The notes: a model not told the origin generated them from the sequence alone. Shown: positions 33,839 to 42,153, counted from the stretch's first letter. The stretch is DNA of 64,000 nucleotides from Microbacterium sp. (GCF_031178445.1 NZ_JAPSIY010000006.1:124001-188000); one strand, 5' to 3'. Program-made: numbers and translations.

Positions 33839-34942
33839 GTGGCAGACTCCCCCACCAATCCTTACGCCGCGGCCGGTGTCGACACCGCTGCAGGCGATCT
33901 GGCCGTCGAGCTGATGAAGTCGTCCGTGCGGGCGACGCACGGACCCGAAGTGCTCGGCGGGGTGGGCGGTTTCGCCGGTCTGTTCGATGCCAGCGCGCTG
34001 CTCGGCTACCGCCGCCCGCTGCTGGCCAGCAGCACCGACGGCGTCGGCACCAAGGTCGCCATCGCGCAGGCGATCGACAAGCACGACACGATCGGTCAGG
34101 ACCTCGTCGGCATGGTCGTCGACGACATCGTCGTGGTGGGTGCCAGGCCGCTCTTCATGACCGACTACATCGCCTGCGGCAAGGTCGTGCCCGAGCGCAT
34201 CGCCGACATTGTGCGCGGCATCGCCGACGCGTGTGCCGCGACCGGCACGGCGCTGGTGGGTGGTGAGACGGCCGAGCACCCGGGTCTGCTCGGCCCGCGA
34301 GACTACGACGTCGCGGGAGCGGCGACCGGCGTGGTCGAGGCGGATGCGGTGCTCGGCGCGGAGCGTGTGCAGGACGGCGATGCCGTGATCGCACTGGCCT
34401 CCAGCGGCCTGCACTCCAACGGCTACTCGCTCGTGCGGCACATCGTCGCGAACGCGGGGATCGGCTACGGCGACAACGCGGCAGACCTCGGCGGCACCTG
34501 GGGTGAGGCGCTGCTCGAGCCGACGCGGCTGTACACGACGCCGCTGCTGCGGCTGCTCGACGCGGTGCCCGAGGGCATCCACTCGCTCAGCCACGTCACA
34601 GGCGGCGGCATCGCCGCCAACCTCGCCCGCGTGCTGCCGCAGGGCAGCTGGGCCGAGGTCGACCGCTCCACGTGGTCGCCCAGCCCGGTGTTCCGCGTTC
34701 TCGCGGACGTCTCGAGCACCGCGCTCACCGACACCGAGGGCACGTGGAACCTCGGCATCGGATTCCTCGCGGTCGTCGCCGACGCCCAGAAGGATGCCGC
34801 GATCGCGGCGATCCGCGCCGAGGGCATCGACGCCTGGCAGGTCGGCACCGTGCACATCGGCCAGCGTCCCGCCGGGGACTTCGAAGTGGGCGCCAAGGGC
34901 GTCGACGGCGGCGCGGTGCGCCTCGTCGGCACCTACGCCTGA
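33839..34942 (+). CDS. purM: Phosphoribosylformylglycinamidine cyclo-ligase (AIR synthetase)
   Basis: This 367-aa enzyme closes the imidazole ring, turning FGAM into AIR with ATP. Family marks are NPYAAAGVDTAAGDLAVELM at the N-terminus, LLASSTDGVGTKVAIAQAID near residue 61, DDIVVVGARPLFMTDYIACG near residue 96, GGETAEHPG near residue 141 and HVTGGGIAANLARVLP near residue 250. Length is typical. The GTG start lies directly behind a TAGGCT box. purF follows after 33 bases on the same strand, so the two are likely cotranscribed. Confidence in function is very high. Confidence 0.96.
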   Translation: MADSPTNPYAAAGVDTAAGDLAVELMKSSVRATHGPEVLGGVGGFAGLFDASALLGYRRPLLASSTDGVGTKVAIAQAIDKHDTIGQDLVGMVVDDIVVVGARPLFMTDYIACGKVVPERIADIVRGIADACAATGTALVGGETAEHPGLLGPRDYDVAGAATGVVEADAVLGAERVQDGDAVIALASSGLHSNGYSLVRHIVANAGIGYGDNAADLGGTWGEALLEPTRLYTTPLLRLLDAVPEGIHSLSHVTGGGIAANLARVLPQGSWAEVDRSTWSPSPVFRVLADVSSTALTDTEGTWNLGIGFLAVVADAQKDAAIAAIRAEGIDAWQVGTVHIGQRPAGDFEVGAKGVDGGAVRLVGTYA

Positions 34943-34975
34943 GTCATTCAGACAGAACGGATCAGATAACAACCC

Positions 34976-36442
34976 ATGTGCGGCATCGTCGGAATGGTGG
35001 CTGGCGGCCCCGTCAACCAGGACATCTACGACGCGCTCCTGCTCCTGCAGCACCGCGGTCAGGATGCCACGGGAATCGCGACGGCCGAGCCGGGCGGCGT
35101 CATGCACCTCGCCAAGGCCGAGGGGATGGTGCGCGAGGCGTTCCGCACCCGCGACATGCGCTCGCTGCTGGGGAACATCGGCCTCGGACATGTGCGCTAT
35201 GCCACGAAGGGCACAGCCTCCAGCGAGGAGGAGATGCAGCCGTTCTACGTGAACGCGCCGTACGGCATCGTGCTCATCCACAACGGCAACCTCACCAACA
35301 CGCGTGAGCTGACCGCCGACATGGCCCAGCGCGATCGCCGGCACCTGAACTCCTCCAGCGACACCGAGCTGCTGCTGAACGTGCTCGCGCACGAGCTGCA
35401 GACCTCCACCTCATCGGTCGACCTCGACCCTGACCGCATCTTCGAAGCGGTGTCGCGCACCCACAGGCGCATCGAGGGCGCCTACGCCGTGATCTCGATC
35501 ATCGCCGGATACGGTCTGCTGGCGTTCCGCGACCCCTTCGGCATCCGCCCGCTGATCCTCGGACGCCGCCCGTCCGCCGCCCCCGGCGACGCCGACGAGT
35601 GGGTGGTCACCAGTGAGTCGCTCGTGCTCGAGAACGCCGACTACGAGATCGTTCGTGAGGTCGAGCCGGGTGAAGCCGTGTTCATCACGAACGACGGCGA
35701 GCTGTTCACCCGTCAGTGCGCCGAGAAGACGCAGCTGACGCCGTGCGCGTTCGAGTACGTCTATCTCGCCCGTCCGGACTCCGTGATGAACGGCGTCTCG
35801 GTGTACGAGTCGCGCCTGCGGATGGGCGACAAGCTCGCCGACACGATCGCCAAGCACGTGCCGCTCGACGAGATCGACGTCGTCATGCCGATCCCGGACT
35901 CGTCGCGGCCGTCGGCGATGGAGGTCGCCCGCAAGCTCGGCAAGGAGTACCGCGAGGGGTTCTACAAGAACCGCTACGTCGGCCGCACCTTCATCATGCC
36001 CGGCCAGGCGGTGCGCAAGAAGAGCGTGCGGCAGAAGCTCAATGCGATGTCGGCGGAGTTCAAGGGCAAGAACGTGCTGCTGATCGACGACTCGATCGTG
36101 CGTGGCACGACCAGCAAGCAGATCATCCAGATGGCACGGGATGCCGGCGCGAAGTCGGTCATCTTCGCATCGGCCGCCCCGCCCGTGCGGCATCCGCACG
36201 TGTACGGCATCAACATGCCGTCCCGCGCGGAGCTGATCGCCCACGACCGCACCATCCCTGAGATCGCCGAGGAGCTCGGCTGCGACCGCATCGTGTACCA
36301 GGAGGTCGACGACCTCAAGGCCGCGATCATCGAGGGCTCGGAGCTGACCGATCTCGACATGAGCTGCTTCGACGGGCGCTACATCACCGGCACCGTGACC
36401 GACGAGTACCTCGACTGGGTCGAGAGGTCGCAGTCGTCGTGA
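34976..36442 (+). CDS. purF: Amidophosphoribosyltransferase
   Basis: This 488-aa enzyme starts purine synthesis by moving the amide nitrogen of glutamine to PRPP. It begins MCGIVGMVAGG, so removal of Met exposes the catalytic Cys directly with no propeptide. LLLQHRGQDATGIAT near residue 25 and HNGNLTN near residue 102 belong to the glutaminase domain; the PRPP loop VLLIDDSIVRGTTSKQI is near residue 370. I see no ribosome binding site before the ATG, only GATCAGATAAC. The next gene, an MFS transporter, overlaps its stop in a GTGA, which is unusual company for purF. Confidence 0.96.
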   Translation: MCGIVGMVAGGPVNQDIYDALLLLQHRGQDATGIATAEPGGVMHLAKAEGMVREAFRTRDMRSLLGNIGLGHVRYATKGTASSEEEMQPFYVNAPYGIVLIHNGNLTNTRELTADMAQRDRRHLNSSSDTELLLNVLAHELQTSTSSVDLDPDRIFEAVSRTHRRIEGAYAVISIIAGYGLLAFRDPFGIRPLILGRRPSAAPGDADEWVVTSESLVLENADYEIVREVEPGEAVFITNDGELFTRQCAEKTQLTPCAFEYVYLARPDSVMNGVSVYESRLRMGDKLADTIAKHVPLDEIDVVMPIPDSSRPSAMEVARKLGKEYREGFYKNRYVGRTFIMPGQAVRKKSVRQKLNAMSAEFKGKNVLLIDDSIVRGTTSKQIIQMARDAGAKSVIFASAAPPVRHPHVYGINMPSRAELIAHDRTIPEIAEELGCDRIVYQEVDDLKAAIIEGSELTDLDMSCFDGRYITGTVTDEYLDWVERSQSS

Positions 36443-37770
36443 CGTCGGGCGCGCGACCGCTGTGGCGCGGACGGGCGCTCGCAGTACTCGGCATCCTGCT
36501 GTGCGCGTTCTCGCTGCGCTCGGCCGTCGCATCGCTGTCGCCGCTGATCGATCGCGTCGCCGCCGACTTCCCGCTGTCATCGGCCGTGGCCGGGCTGATC
36601 GGCACGCTGCCTCCGGTGTGCTTCGCGGTGTTCGGACTGCTCACCCCGACCCTCGAGCGGCGGCTCGGTCTGGAGCGGCTCACCATCGTGGCGCTCACCG
36701 CGATCGCGGCCGGCCTGCTGCTGCGCGGGCTCGTGGGCGAGTCGACAGGACTGCTGCTTGCCACGGCGCTCGTGTTCGCCGGGGTCGGCATGGGCAACAT
36801 CCTCCTGCCTCCGTTGGTCAAGCAGTACTTCCCCGACCGCATCGGCGTCATGATGACGGTGTACACGACCGCGATGGCGATCTCGACGTTCGTGCCGCCG
36901 CTGCTCGCGGTTCCGATGGCGGATGCCGCGGGCTGGCGCTTCTCGCTCTCCGTGTGGGCGGTGTTCGCCGTCGCCGGACTCATCCCGTGGCTGCTGATGG
37001 TCGCGCGCTCGGTTCCGTCCCGGTCGTCGATCGAGGACGCACGGGAGCACCGGGACGGAACGTCCCAGCGCGATGCCGGCGACCTGACCCACGCCGCATC
37101 CGACTCGCCCGACCTCGCCGTCACCGGTCCGATCGCCACCGCACCCGCGAACCGGCGTCTGTTCGCGCGGCTTGCGCGCATCCCGCTGGTGTGGGCGCTG
37201 TCGATCACGTTCGGCACGTCGTCGACCATGGCGTACGTCGCGTTCGCGTGGCTTCCCGCGATCATGATCGACGTCGCGGGCGTCGACGCGGCCGTCGCCG
37301 GGTTGCTGCTGTCGCTGTTCGGGTTCATCGGCCTGCCGGCGTCGCTGCTCGTGCCGGTTCTGGTGGTGCGATACCAGGCGACGCGGCCGCTGTTCCTGGT
37401 CGGCGCCCTCGGTGGGGTGGCGGGAGTGATCGGGCTGCTCCTCGCCCCGCTTCCCAGTCTGATCTGGCTGTGGGTCGTGCTGTTCGGCCTGGTCGGGGTG
37501 CTCTTCCCGCTGTCGCTCGTGCTGATCAGCATCCGCTCCCGCACCGCCGAGAGCGCGGTGCTGCTGTCGAGCTTCGTGCAGAGCGCGGGCTACATGGTGG
37601 CCGCGGTCTTCCCCGTGCTGTTCGGTGTGCTGCACGACGCCACCGGCGGATGGACCGTGCCGCTTCTGGTCATCGCCGCGGTGCTGCTCGCCGCGATCCC
37701 CACCGGCATGATGGCGGGGCGCCGTCGCACGATCGAGGACGAGTGGGAGCGCCGGCACGGGCGCTGGTGA
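36439..37770 (+). CDS. MFS transporter, CynX/NimT-like
   Basis: This 443-aa protein is a 12-helix major facilitator most like the CynX/NimT branch (cyanate and 2-nitroimidazole transporters), with the opening LCAFSLRSAVASLSPLID near residue 22 and VFAGVGMGNILLPPLVKQYF near residue 113. A charged loop of about 50 residues separates the two six-helix halves. The branch name comes from two characterised members and says little about substrate. Its GTG shares bases with the purF stop codon, so translation is probably coupled to purF. A link to purine supply is conceivable but not shown. Confidence 0.85.
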   Translation: MTSGARPLWRGRALAVLGILLCAFSLRSAVASLSPLIDRVAADFPLSSAVAGLIGTLPPVCFAVFGLLTPTLERRLGLERLTIVALTAIAAGLLLRGLVGESTGLLLATALVFAGVGMGNILLPPLVKQYFPDRIGVMMTVYTTAMAISTFVPPLLAVPMADAAGWRFSLSVWAVFAVAGLIPWLLMVARSVPSRSSIEDAREHRDGTSQRDAGDLTHAASDSPDLAVTGPIATAPANRRLFARLARIPLVWALSITFGTSSTMAYVAFAWLPAIMIDVAGVDAAVAGLLLSLFGFIGLPASLLVPVLVVRYQATRPLFLVGALGGVAGVIGLLLAPLPSLIWLWVVLFGLVGVLFPLSLVLISIRSRTAESAVLLSSFVQSAGYMVAAVFPVLFGVLHDATGGWTVPLLVIAAVLLAAIPTGMMAGRRRTIEDEWERRHGRW

Positions 37771-37797
37771 GCACCGCGCAGCAGCACAGACAACCCG

Positions 37798-38274
37798 TCA
37801 CGGTTGCGGCAGGCCGAGAGTCTCGCATCCTGTCGAACCCTCGGCCGGGAACACGCCGAGCCGCCCGTCGGCGAGCACGCAGGTGAACAGCGTCGGTGCC
37901 TCGGCACCGCCCTGGGGAGCATCCGAGCCGAGCAGTCCGATCTGCCACACGACCTCGCACTGCGCCTCGGCGAAGGCCACGCGCGAGGCCATGCTCGGCA
38001 GCGCCGCGACCGTTCCGTCCATCGGGGCCGCTCCGACCTCGGCGGCATCGGACTGCGCGGAGGCCGCCTCGTAGCAGACCGACACCGTCTTGGCCGTGTC
38101 GTTCGCCTGTGCCACCGCCAACGCTCCGCCGGTCACCGCCACGCAGGCGAGCAGACCGCCCGCGGCCGTCACGAGCCGCTTACGTCGTCGCCGCCTGGCG
38201 TCGTCCGCGAGGATCCTGCGCTGGATCTCCGCCAGGAGCCGGTCGACAGTATGCTCCGTCATCAGTTCAGCCAT
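37798..38274 (-). CDS. Single-pass membrane protein, possible sigma regulator
   Basis: This 158-aa protein has a cytoplasmic N-terminus of about 35 residues with a long Arg/Lys run (DDARRRRRKRL), one membrane helix (about residues 36-57) and an extracellular domain of 100 residues containing three or four cysteines. This layout fits an anti-sigma factor, and its start overlaps the end of the upstream sigma gene. However, the N-terminus is short and lacks the zinc-binding HxxxCxxC motif of common anti-sigmas, so the role is inferred from position. A second ATG 12 bases later is also possible. Confidence 0.68.
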   Translation of the reverse strand: MAELMTEHTVDRLLAEIQRRILADDARRRRRKRLVTAAGGLLACVAVTGGALAVAQANDTAKTVSVCYEAASAQSDAAEVGAAPMDGTVAALPSMASRVAFAEAQCEVVWQIGLLGSDAPQGGAEAPTLFTCVLADGRLGVFPAEGSTGCETLGLPQP

Positions 38275-38818
38275 TCGCGTTCCCCCTCAGTGTCGCGACG
38301 GCAGCGCGGGACCACTCCCGCTGACGAACAAGAAGTGTACGCAGTCCGCGGCGCTTCCGGCTACGGGTGAGGCGGACAGCCTGACGGTACGTGCGGTCCT
38401 CGACCAGGCAGAGCTCGACGATCCGCTGCTCTCGCTCGGTGAGCTTCGCCAACGCCACGCGCAGCGCGCCGGATCGGCCGTCGAGGGCTCGACGGGGATC
38501 AGACGTCACGGGGGCGGATTCCCGCTCGCGCACACGCGCGGACTCGAGAGCGGCGTTCCTGGCCGTGGCCAGCATCCACGGCAGCGCAGATTCTTCCGGC
38601 ATCCGTCGTGGCGTGAGCTCCGACCAGGCGCGCACGAACACTCGCATGAACACGTCCTCGGCCACGGCGGCGTCGGCGACCGTCGTCGAGATGTAGTCGT
38701 GCAGGGCGTCCGCGTGTCGACGGAGCAACACGACGAGGGCATCCGAACCGGGGTCGCGCAAAGACGCGACGAGATGCTGGTCGGATGCCGGCGTACGGGC
38801 GCTCGCCGGATGCTCCAT
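38267..38818 (-). CDS. ECF-like RNA polymerase sigma factor
   Basis: This 183-aa protein has the two-domain plan of ECF sigma factors: region 2 around residues 24-85 (HDYISTTVADAAVAEDVFMR, then LPWMLATARNAALESAR) and region 4 around residues 120-165 (LAKLTEREQRIVELCLVED, TYRQAVRLTRSRKRRGLRTL). Region 4 has unusual sequence and a basic recognition helix. I start at the ATG 38818; the open frame continues upstream to 39142 without likeness. A CACAAT box lies 6 nt upstream of this ATG. The overlapping membrane protein gene may encode its inhibitor. It is divergent from the crystallin-like secreted protein, a possible target. Confidence 0.82.
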   Translation of the reverse strand: MEHPASARTPASDQHLVASLRDPGSDALVVLLRRHADALHDYISTTVADAAVAEDVFMRVFVRAWSELTPRRMPEESALPWMLATARNAALESARVRERESAPVTSDPRRALDGRSGALRVALAKLTEREQRIVELCLVEDRTYRQAVRLTRSRKRRGLRTLLVRQREWSRAAVATLRGNANG

Positions 38819-38948
38819 GCGACCATTGTGGCGCGTCCGCACGCCGCGCGCACGGCAGCCGCTTCGTCTAGCATGCCGAGTACCAGTCCTCCGCCCGGCT
38901 CTCCACCCGGCGTCCGTCGGTGCGGAGTCGCGATGTGAGGAGAAGAAC

Positions 38949-39533
38949 ATGATCCGGAACCTGGCGCGTCGTCTGCTGCTTCCCGCTGCCCTGGGCGCAC
39001 TGCTGGCCACGGGGGCGGCCGCTCCGGCTGCGGCATCCGGGCTTGGAGACGGTGGTCTCAGCGCCGACCTGACCGCAAGCCACGGCGAGGGCGACCACTG
39101 CTCGGTGAACATCGACACGGGCGTGCGGGTGTGCGCCGCCACCGCGTCGGAGCTCGCGGATGCCGTCTACGAAGCGACGGGCGAAGTGCTCGTCTACGGC
39201 ACGGCGAGCAGGACGGGCTCCACCACCGACGCCCGCATGGCTGCGGCGGCCGCCACGTACGCGCTCGGCACCATCTACTCGTACCCGAACTACGGTGGGC
39301 GCTCCTACACCGCGACATCGAGCTATTCCTGCACGCAGGGACTCGCGTTCACGTTCTCGGATCTCGGCGCGATCGGCTGGAACGATGACATCGACTCGTT
39401 CAAGAGCTACTCCGGCTGCAAGACGAAGCTGTGGGAGCACCCCGGGTTCTCGGGTGCGACCTACGGCTACTACAGCTATGACAGCGATCTGGGCTCGTGG
39501 CGCAACCGTGCCTCGGCGATCCGCTGGGACTGA
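38949..39533 (+). CDS. Secreted beta/gamma-crystallin-like protein
   Basis: This 194-aa protein has an N-terminal Sec signal (MIRNLARRLLLPAALGALLA, cleavage after an Ala-rich stretch near residue 30). Its C-terminal half has the crystallin/peptidase inhibitor I36 look: IYSYPNYGGRSYTATSSYSC and LWEHPGFSGATYGYYSYDSD, each an aromatic plus Gly-rich Greek-key strand. Cysteines at SYSC and GC may form disulfides. Such secreted proteins bind calcium or inhibit proteases; function here is unproved. The ATG follows GAGGAGAAG. It is divergent from the sigma gene and ends before a strong terminator. Confidence 0.8.
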   Translation: MIRNLARRLLLPAALGALLATGAAAPAAASGLGDGGLSADLTASHGEGDHCSVNIDTGVRVCAATASELADAVYEATGEVLVYGTASRTGSTTDARMAAAAATYALGTIYSYPNYGGRSYTATSSYSCTQGLAFTFSDLGAIGWNDDIDSFKSYSGCKTKLWEHPGFSGATYGYYSYDSDLGSWRNRASAIRWD

Positions 39534-39560
39534 GCCTGCAGCGGCAATCGGCGACAACGA

Positions 39561-39605
39561 CGACACCCTGGTCGACGGAGCGGATGCTCGTCGACCAGGG
39601 TGTCG
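39561..39605. terminator. Long bidirectional terminator hairpin
   Basis: Perfect 17-nt arms (CGACACCCTGGTCGACG at 39561-39577 and its complement at 39589-39605) enclose an 11-nt loop. It lies between convergent genes, 27 nt behind the crystallin-like gene and 18 nt behind the DUF3073 gene. Confidence 0.85.
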
Positions 39606-39623
39606 ATGCGGATGCGAGGCGGA

Positions 39624-39812
39624 TCAGGCTCGTTCGAGCTCGTCCTCGTCCTCATCCTCGTACTGATCGGCCCACTTGTCGACGTACTGGTCGCCGTCGG
39701 TGTCGGGGTGCCCGAGCTCGCGCTCAAGTGCCGAATAGTTCACCTCAGGACTGTACGCCTTGAGTTCGCGAGCGATCTTGGTGTGCTTCGCCTTCTGACG
39801 GCCACGGCCCAT
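39624..39812 (-). CDS. DUF3073 family protein
   Basis: This 62-aa protein matches the small actinobacterial DUF3073 family. Its hallmark N-terminus MGRGRQKAKHTKIARELKAY is nearly invariant, followed by YSALERELGHP and a very acidic tail (DQYEDEDEDELERA). The function is unknown; the mix of basic head and acidic tail suggests nucleic-acid or ribosome contact, which is a guess. In other actinobacteria it often lies next to purM; here it is 5 kb away on the other strand. The ATG follows AAAAGGGGG. Confidence 0.92.
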   Translation of the reverse strand: MGRGRQKAKHTKIARELKAYSPEVNYSALERELGHPDTDGDQYVDKWADQYEDEDEDELERA

Positions 39813-39842
39813 GCGCGAGACCCCCTTTTACGAGTTCAGCAG

Positions 39843-39891
39843 CGGGCTGTGCGAAGCCCGATGACATTCACGGCACCGGCTCGAGGCCGGT
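39843..39891 (-). promoter_or_regulatory. Two hairpins in the DUF3073 leader
   Basis: CGGGCT/AGCCCG (39843-39848 and 39855-39860) and ACCGGC/GCCGGT (39875-39880 and 39886-39891) form two consecutive small stems upstream of the DUF3073 gene. If the transcript starts above them they would lie in its 5' leader. No riboswitch family is recognised. Confidence 0.35.
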
Positions 39892-39966
39892 AAGAGTAGC
39901 ATTCAGGATACCATGCACGCCAGGACCTGAGGCCGCGCGAGCGGCCGGTGAGGGGGAACGATCACC

Positions 39967-40509
39967 ATGACGGATTCCACGCCCGCGGCAGCCGACGAAG
40001 CCGCGCAGAACGCCGAGCTCCAGAAGGCCGTGATCGTCGGCATGCAGCCCGGTCAACCCGGTCACGTGCTCGACGAGGCCGTGCGCTTCGCGAGGCTGCT
40101 GAGCGCACCGCTCGTCGTCGTGCACGTCGACGTCACGCGTTTCGTCACGTACGAGGATCCGGACGGATACGTGCATTCCGCTCCCATCGACCTGAACCTC
40201 GACGCGGGCGTGGCGGAGTTCGAGGAGGTGCAGCGCGAAGCATCCGCGGCCCTGGATCGGGCGGGCATCACCTGGACCGCCCGCCAGCTCGTCGGAGATC
40301 CGGCGCTGGCGATCAAGCAGCTCGCGAACAAGCTCGATGCGCAGCTGATCGTGATCGGCACTCGCAAGCGCGGGATCGGAGAGTCGATCAGGGAGTTCTT
40401 CACGGGTTCGGTGGCGGCGCGCCTCGCCCACCGGCAGCACCGCTCGATCCTCGTGGTGCCCCAGGGCGAGCAGGTCCCCGACGATCAGAAGGACATCTGG
40501 ACCGAATAG
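39967..40509 (+). CDS. Universal stress protein (UspA family)
   Basis: This 180-aa protein is a single-domain universal stress protein. The first strand AVIVGMQPGQPGHVLDEAVR (near residue 20) and the ATP-binding type motif LIVIGTRKRGIG...GSVAARLAHRQHRSILVVP (residues 128-165) are intact, with G-x2-G and G-S spacing of nucleotide-binding Usps. It should be a cytoplasmic dimer acting in stress or dormancy responses. The ATG follows GAGGGGGAA. It is divergent from DUF3073 and ends at a perfect palindromic terminator. Confidence 0.92.
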   Translation: MTDSTPAAADEAAQNAELQKAVIVGMQPGQPGHVLDEAVRFARLLSAPLVVVHVDVTRFVTYEDPDGYVHSAPIDLNLDAGVAEFEEVQREASAALDRAGITWTARQLVGDPALAIKQLANKLDAQLIVIGTRKRGIGESIREFFTGSVAARLAHRQHRSILVVPQGEQVPDDQKDIWTE

Positions 40510-40523
40510 CGCGGTGAACACAC

Positions 40524-40559
40524 GCGAAGTGCCGGCGTCGATCGACGCCGGCACTTCGC
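40524..40559. terminator. Perfect 36-nt palindromic terminator
   Basis: GCGAAGTGCCGGCGTCGA (40524-40541) is followed directly by its complement (40542-40559), giving an uninterrupted palindrome between the convergent Usp and PadR genes. It would form a 16-bp stem with a GATC tetraloop in either direction. Confidence 0.85.
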
Positions 40560-40577
40560 CGCAGGTGGAGCCTGTGT

Positions 40578-41207
40578 TCAGCCCTCCAGCTTCGAGAGCG
40601 CCTGGATGACGCCGCGGGCGGCGGCTTCCATGGCGTTCTCGAGCTCCGCGACGACGGAAGTCGGCAGCGAGCCGCCGCGCGCGACATGCGTCCGCAGGTC
40701 GGTTCGCACCTGCGCACGGAATGCCGTGATCGCAGCATCCGCCCGCTGCAGGTTCTCACGGCTTCCCACGCGCTCATCGCGCATGCCCTCGGAGTGCGCC
40801 CGTGCTTTCGCGGACTTCTTCTCCTCGTGCGCCGCGGTCGCGAGATCGGCACGCAGACTGCGCATGGCCTCCTGCACGCTCTGGCGAACCTCGTTCGCGA
40901 TCAGGCGCACCGAGTCGGCGAGGCCCTCCTCGATGCCGGCCAGATCGGCCTCTCGTCCCGCGAGCTCGGCGCGGCCCGCATCGGTGATGGAGTAGATCGT
41001 GGTGCGGCCGTCGACGGTCTTGCTCACCAGACCCTCCTCCTCGAGCTTCGCAAGCCGAGGGTAGATGGTTCCGGCGCTGGGGGTGTACGTGCCTCCCGTG
41101 CGGTCGGTGAGCGCCTGGATGATGCCGTAGCCGTGCTGGGGTGCTTCGGCCAGCAGCGAAAGCAGATACAGGCGCAGGTCGCCATGGGAGAAGACCGCGG
41201 GGCTCAT
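40578..41207 (-). CDS. PadR-family transcriptional regulator
   Basis: This 209-aa regulator has the PadR winged helix at the N-terminus (DLRLYLLSLLAEAPQHGYGI, then GTYTPSAGTIYPRLAKLEEE) and a long helical C-terminal half (about residues 90-205), longer than class II PadRs. The ATG at 41207 overlaps the stop of the upstream DUF4097 gene (ATGA), so they form one operon. It probably binds the twin GATATATC sites in the operon promoter and so represses itself. The signal it senses is unknown; PadR proteins respond to phenolics, drugs or membrane stress. Confidence 0.92.
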   Translation of the reverse strand: MSPAVFSHGDLRLYLLSLLAEAPQHGYGIIQALTDRTGGTYTPSAGTIYPRLAKLEEEGLVSKTVDGRTTIYSITDAGRAELAGREADLAGIEEGLADSVRLIANEVRQSVQEAMRSLRADLATAAHEEKKSAKARAHSEGMRDERVGSRENLQRADAAITAFRAQVRTDLRTHVARGGSLPTSVVAELENAMEAAARGVIQALSKLEG

Positions 41208-42043
41208 GATTCCCACTCCGCGTCGTCGGCGGCGGAGACCTGCGGGCGGCGCAGCACGGTGATGCCGCCGGAGACGGAGTTCGCGCGCACGTCGACGAAG
41301 CTGCCGGCCAGCTCGCCGGTCTGACCGGTGTAGTTGCTTGGGCCGCCGCTGGAGCGCTCGACGCCGTCGACCAGCAGCTTGCCGCTCATGCTGCGCAGCA
41401 CGTAGTTGGCGGCGAGTGTCTCGTCCAGTCGGATGGTCGAGGAGCCGGCGACGGTGTTGAGGTTGATCGTGTTCGCATCGCCTGCAGCGTCGACGAGCAT
41501 CGCGCCCGAGACGGTGTCGATCGTCGCCTTGCGCAGCGAGCCGGTCACCGCGACGTCGCCGGAGACGCTGTTCGCGCTCACCGAGCCGACGAGGTTGCGG
41601 ATCTGCACGTCGCCCGAGACGGAGTTGACGGACAGATCTCCGGAGACGGTGTCCACCATGATCTCGCCTGACACGGTGTTCAGGCGCACGTCGTTGCGGA
41701 TGCCGGAGACGAGGGCGCCCGCGCTGACCACTCCGAGGGTGAGGGCGATGCCGCGCGGGACGGCGATGCTCAGCTCGGCCTTGGGGCCCCCGGTGCCGAA
41801 GTTGCGGAACACTTCGAGGAAGTTGTCCCAGCCGATCTGAGGATGGTCGATCTCGACCTGGCTGCCGTCGGACTCGATGCGCAGGTCCTTGGTGGTGACG
41901 CCGTGCACCTCGATGCGGATGCCGGGTTCGTCGTGGGCGACGATGTCGACCTGTCCGCCCACGAGCCCGACCTTGAGGCGCGATGCCGAGGCGATGTCGA
42001 TCACGCGTTCCTCGCCGGGGGCGATGAGCCACTTCTCGGTCAT
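41204..42043 (-). CDS. DUF4097-family beta-strand repeat protein
   Basis: This 279-aa protein is a DUF4097/adhesin-like repeat protein. Its core (about residues 95-200) contains repeated VSG steps such as NTVSGEIMVDTVSGDLSVNS and VSGDVQIRN, forming a beta-helix-like stack. There is no signal peptide or membrane segment, so it is cytoplasmic here. The ATG at 42043 follows AGGAGAGAAG; the open frame upstream to 42076 adds 11 unlike residues. DUF4097 genes are commonly paired with PadR regulators, and the ATGA overlap with the next gene shows the pairing here. Function is unknown. Confidence 0.88.
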   Translation of the reverse strand: MTEKWLIAPGEERVIDIASASRLKVGLVGGQVDIVAHDEPGIRIEVHGVTTKDLRIESDGSQVEIDHPQIGWDNFLEVFRNFGTGGPKAELSIAVPRGIALTLGVVSAGALVSGIRNDVRLNTVSGEIMVDTVSGDLSVNSVSGDVQIRNLVGSVSANSVSGDVAVTGSLRKATIDTVSGAMLVDAAGDANTINLNTVAGSSTIRLDETLAANYVLRSMSGKLLVDGVERSSGGPSNYTGQTGELAGSFVDVRANSVSGGITVLRRPQVSAADDAEWES

Positions 42044-42076
42044 GTCGTTTCTTCTCTCCTGTCGAGGCGATATCAA

Positions 42077-42125
42077 GATATATCGCGTGTTAGGAGAATA
42101 ACACGATATATCTCGAGTATGTCAA
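42077..42125 (-). promoter_or_regulatory. Promoter with twin PadR-type operators
   Basis: On the minus strand TTGACA (42120-42125) and a TTATTCT-like -10 region (about 42095-42101) form a strong promoter. Two copies of the palindrome GATATATC lie at 42105-42112 (within the spacer) and 42077-42084 (after the -10), 28 bp apart. Between them GTGTTA-N6-TAACAC (42087-42104) is a further inverted repeat. This is a convincing target for the PadR protein of the operon. Confidence 0.65.
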
Positions 42126-42153
42126 GAGTCGGTTCGCAATCTCGCAGAAAATT

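Noticed and set aside
37798..38274. Zinc-type anti-sigma factor
   Set aside because: The HxxxCxxC motif is absent, so I keep only the position-based suggestion.
39561..39605. Possible CRISPR or mobile-element end
   Set aside because: It is one inverted repeat with a short loop between convergent genes and fits a terminator; no repeat-spacer pattern or transposase is nearby.
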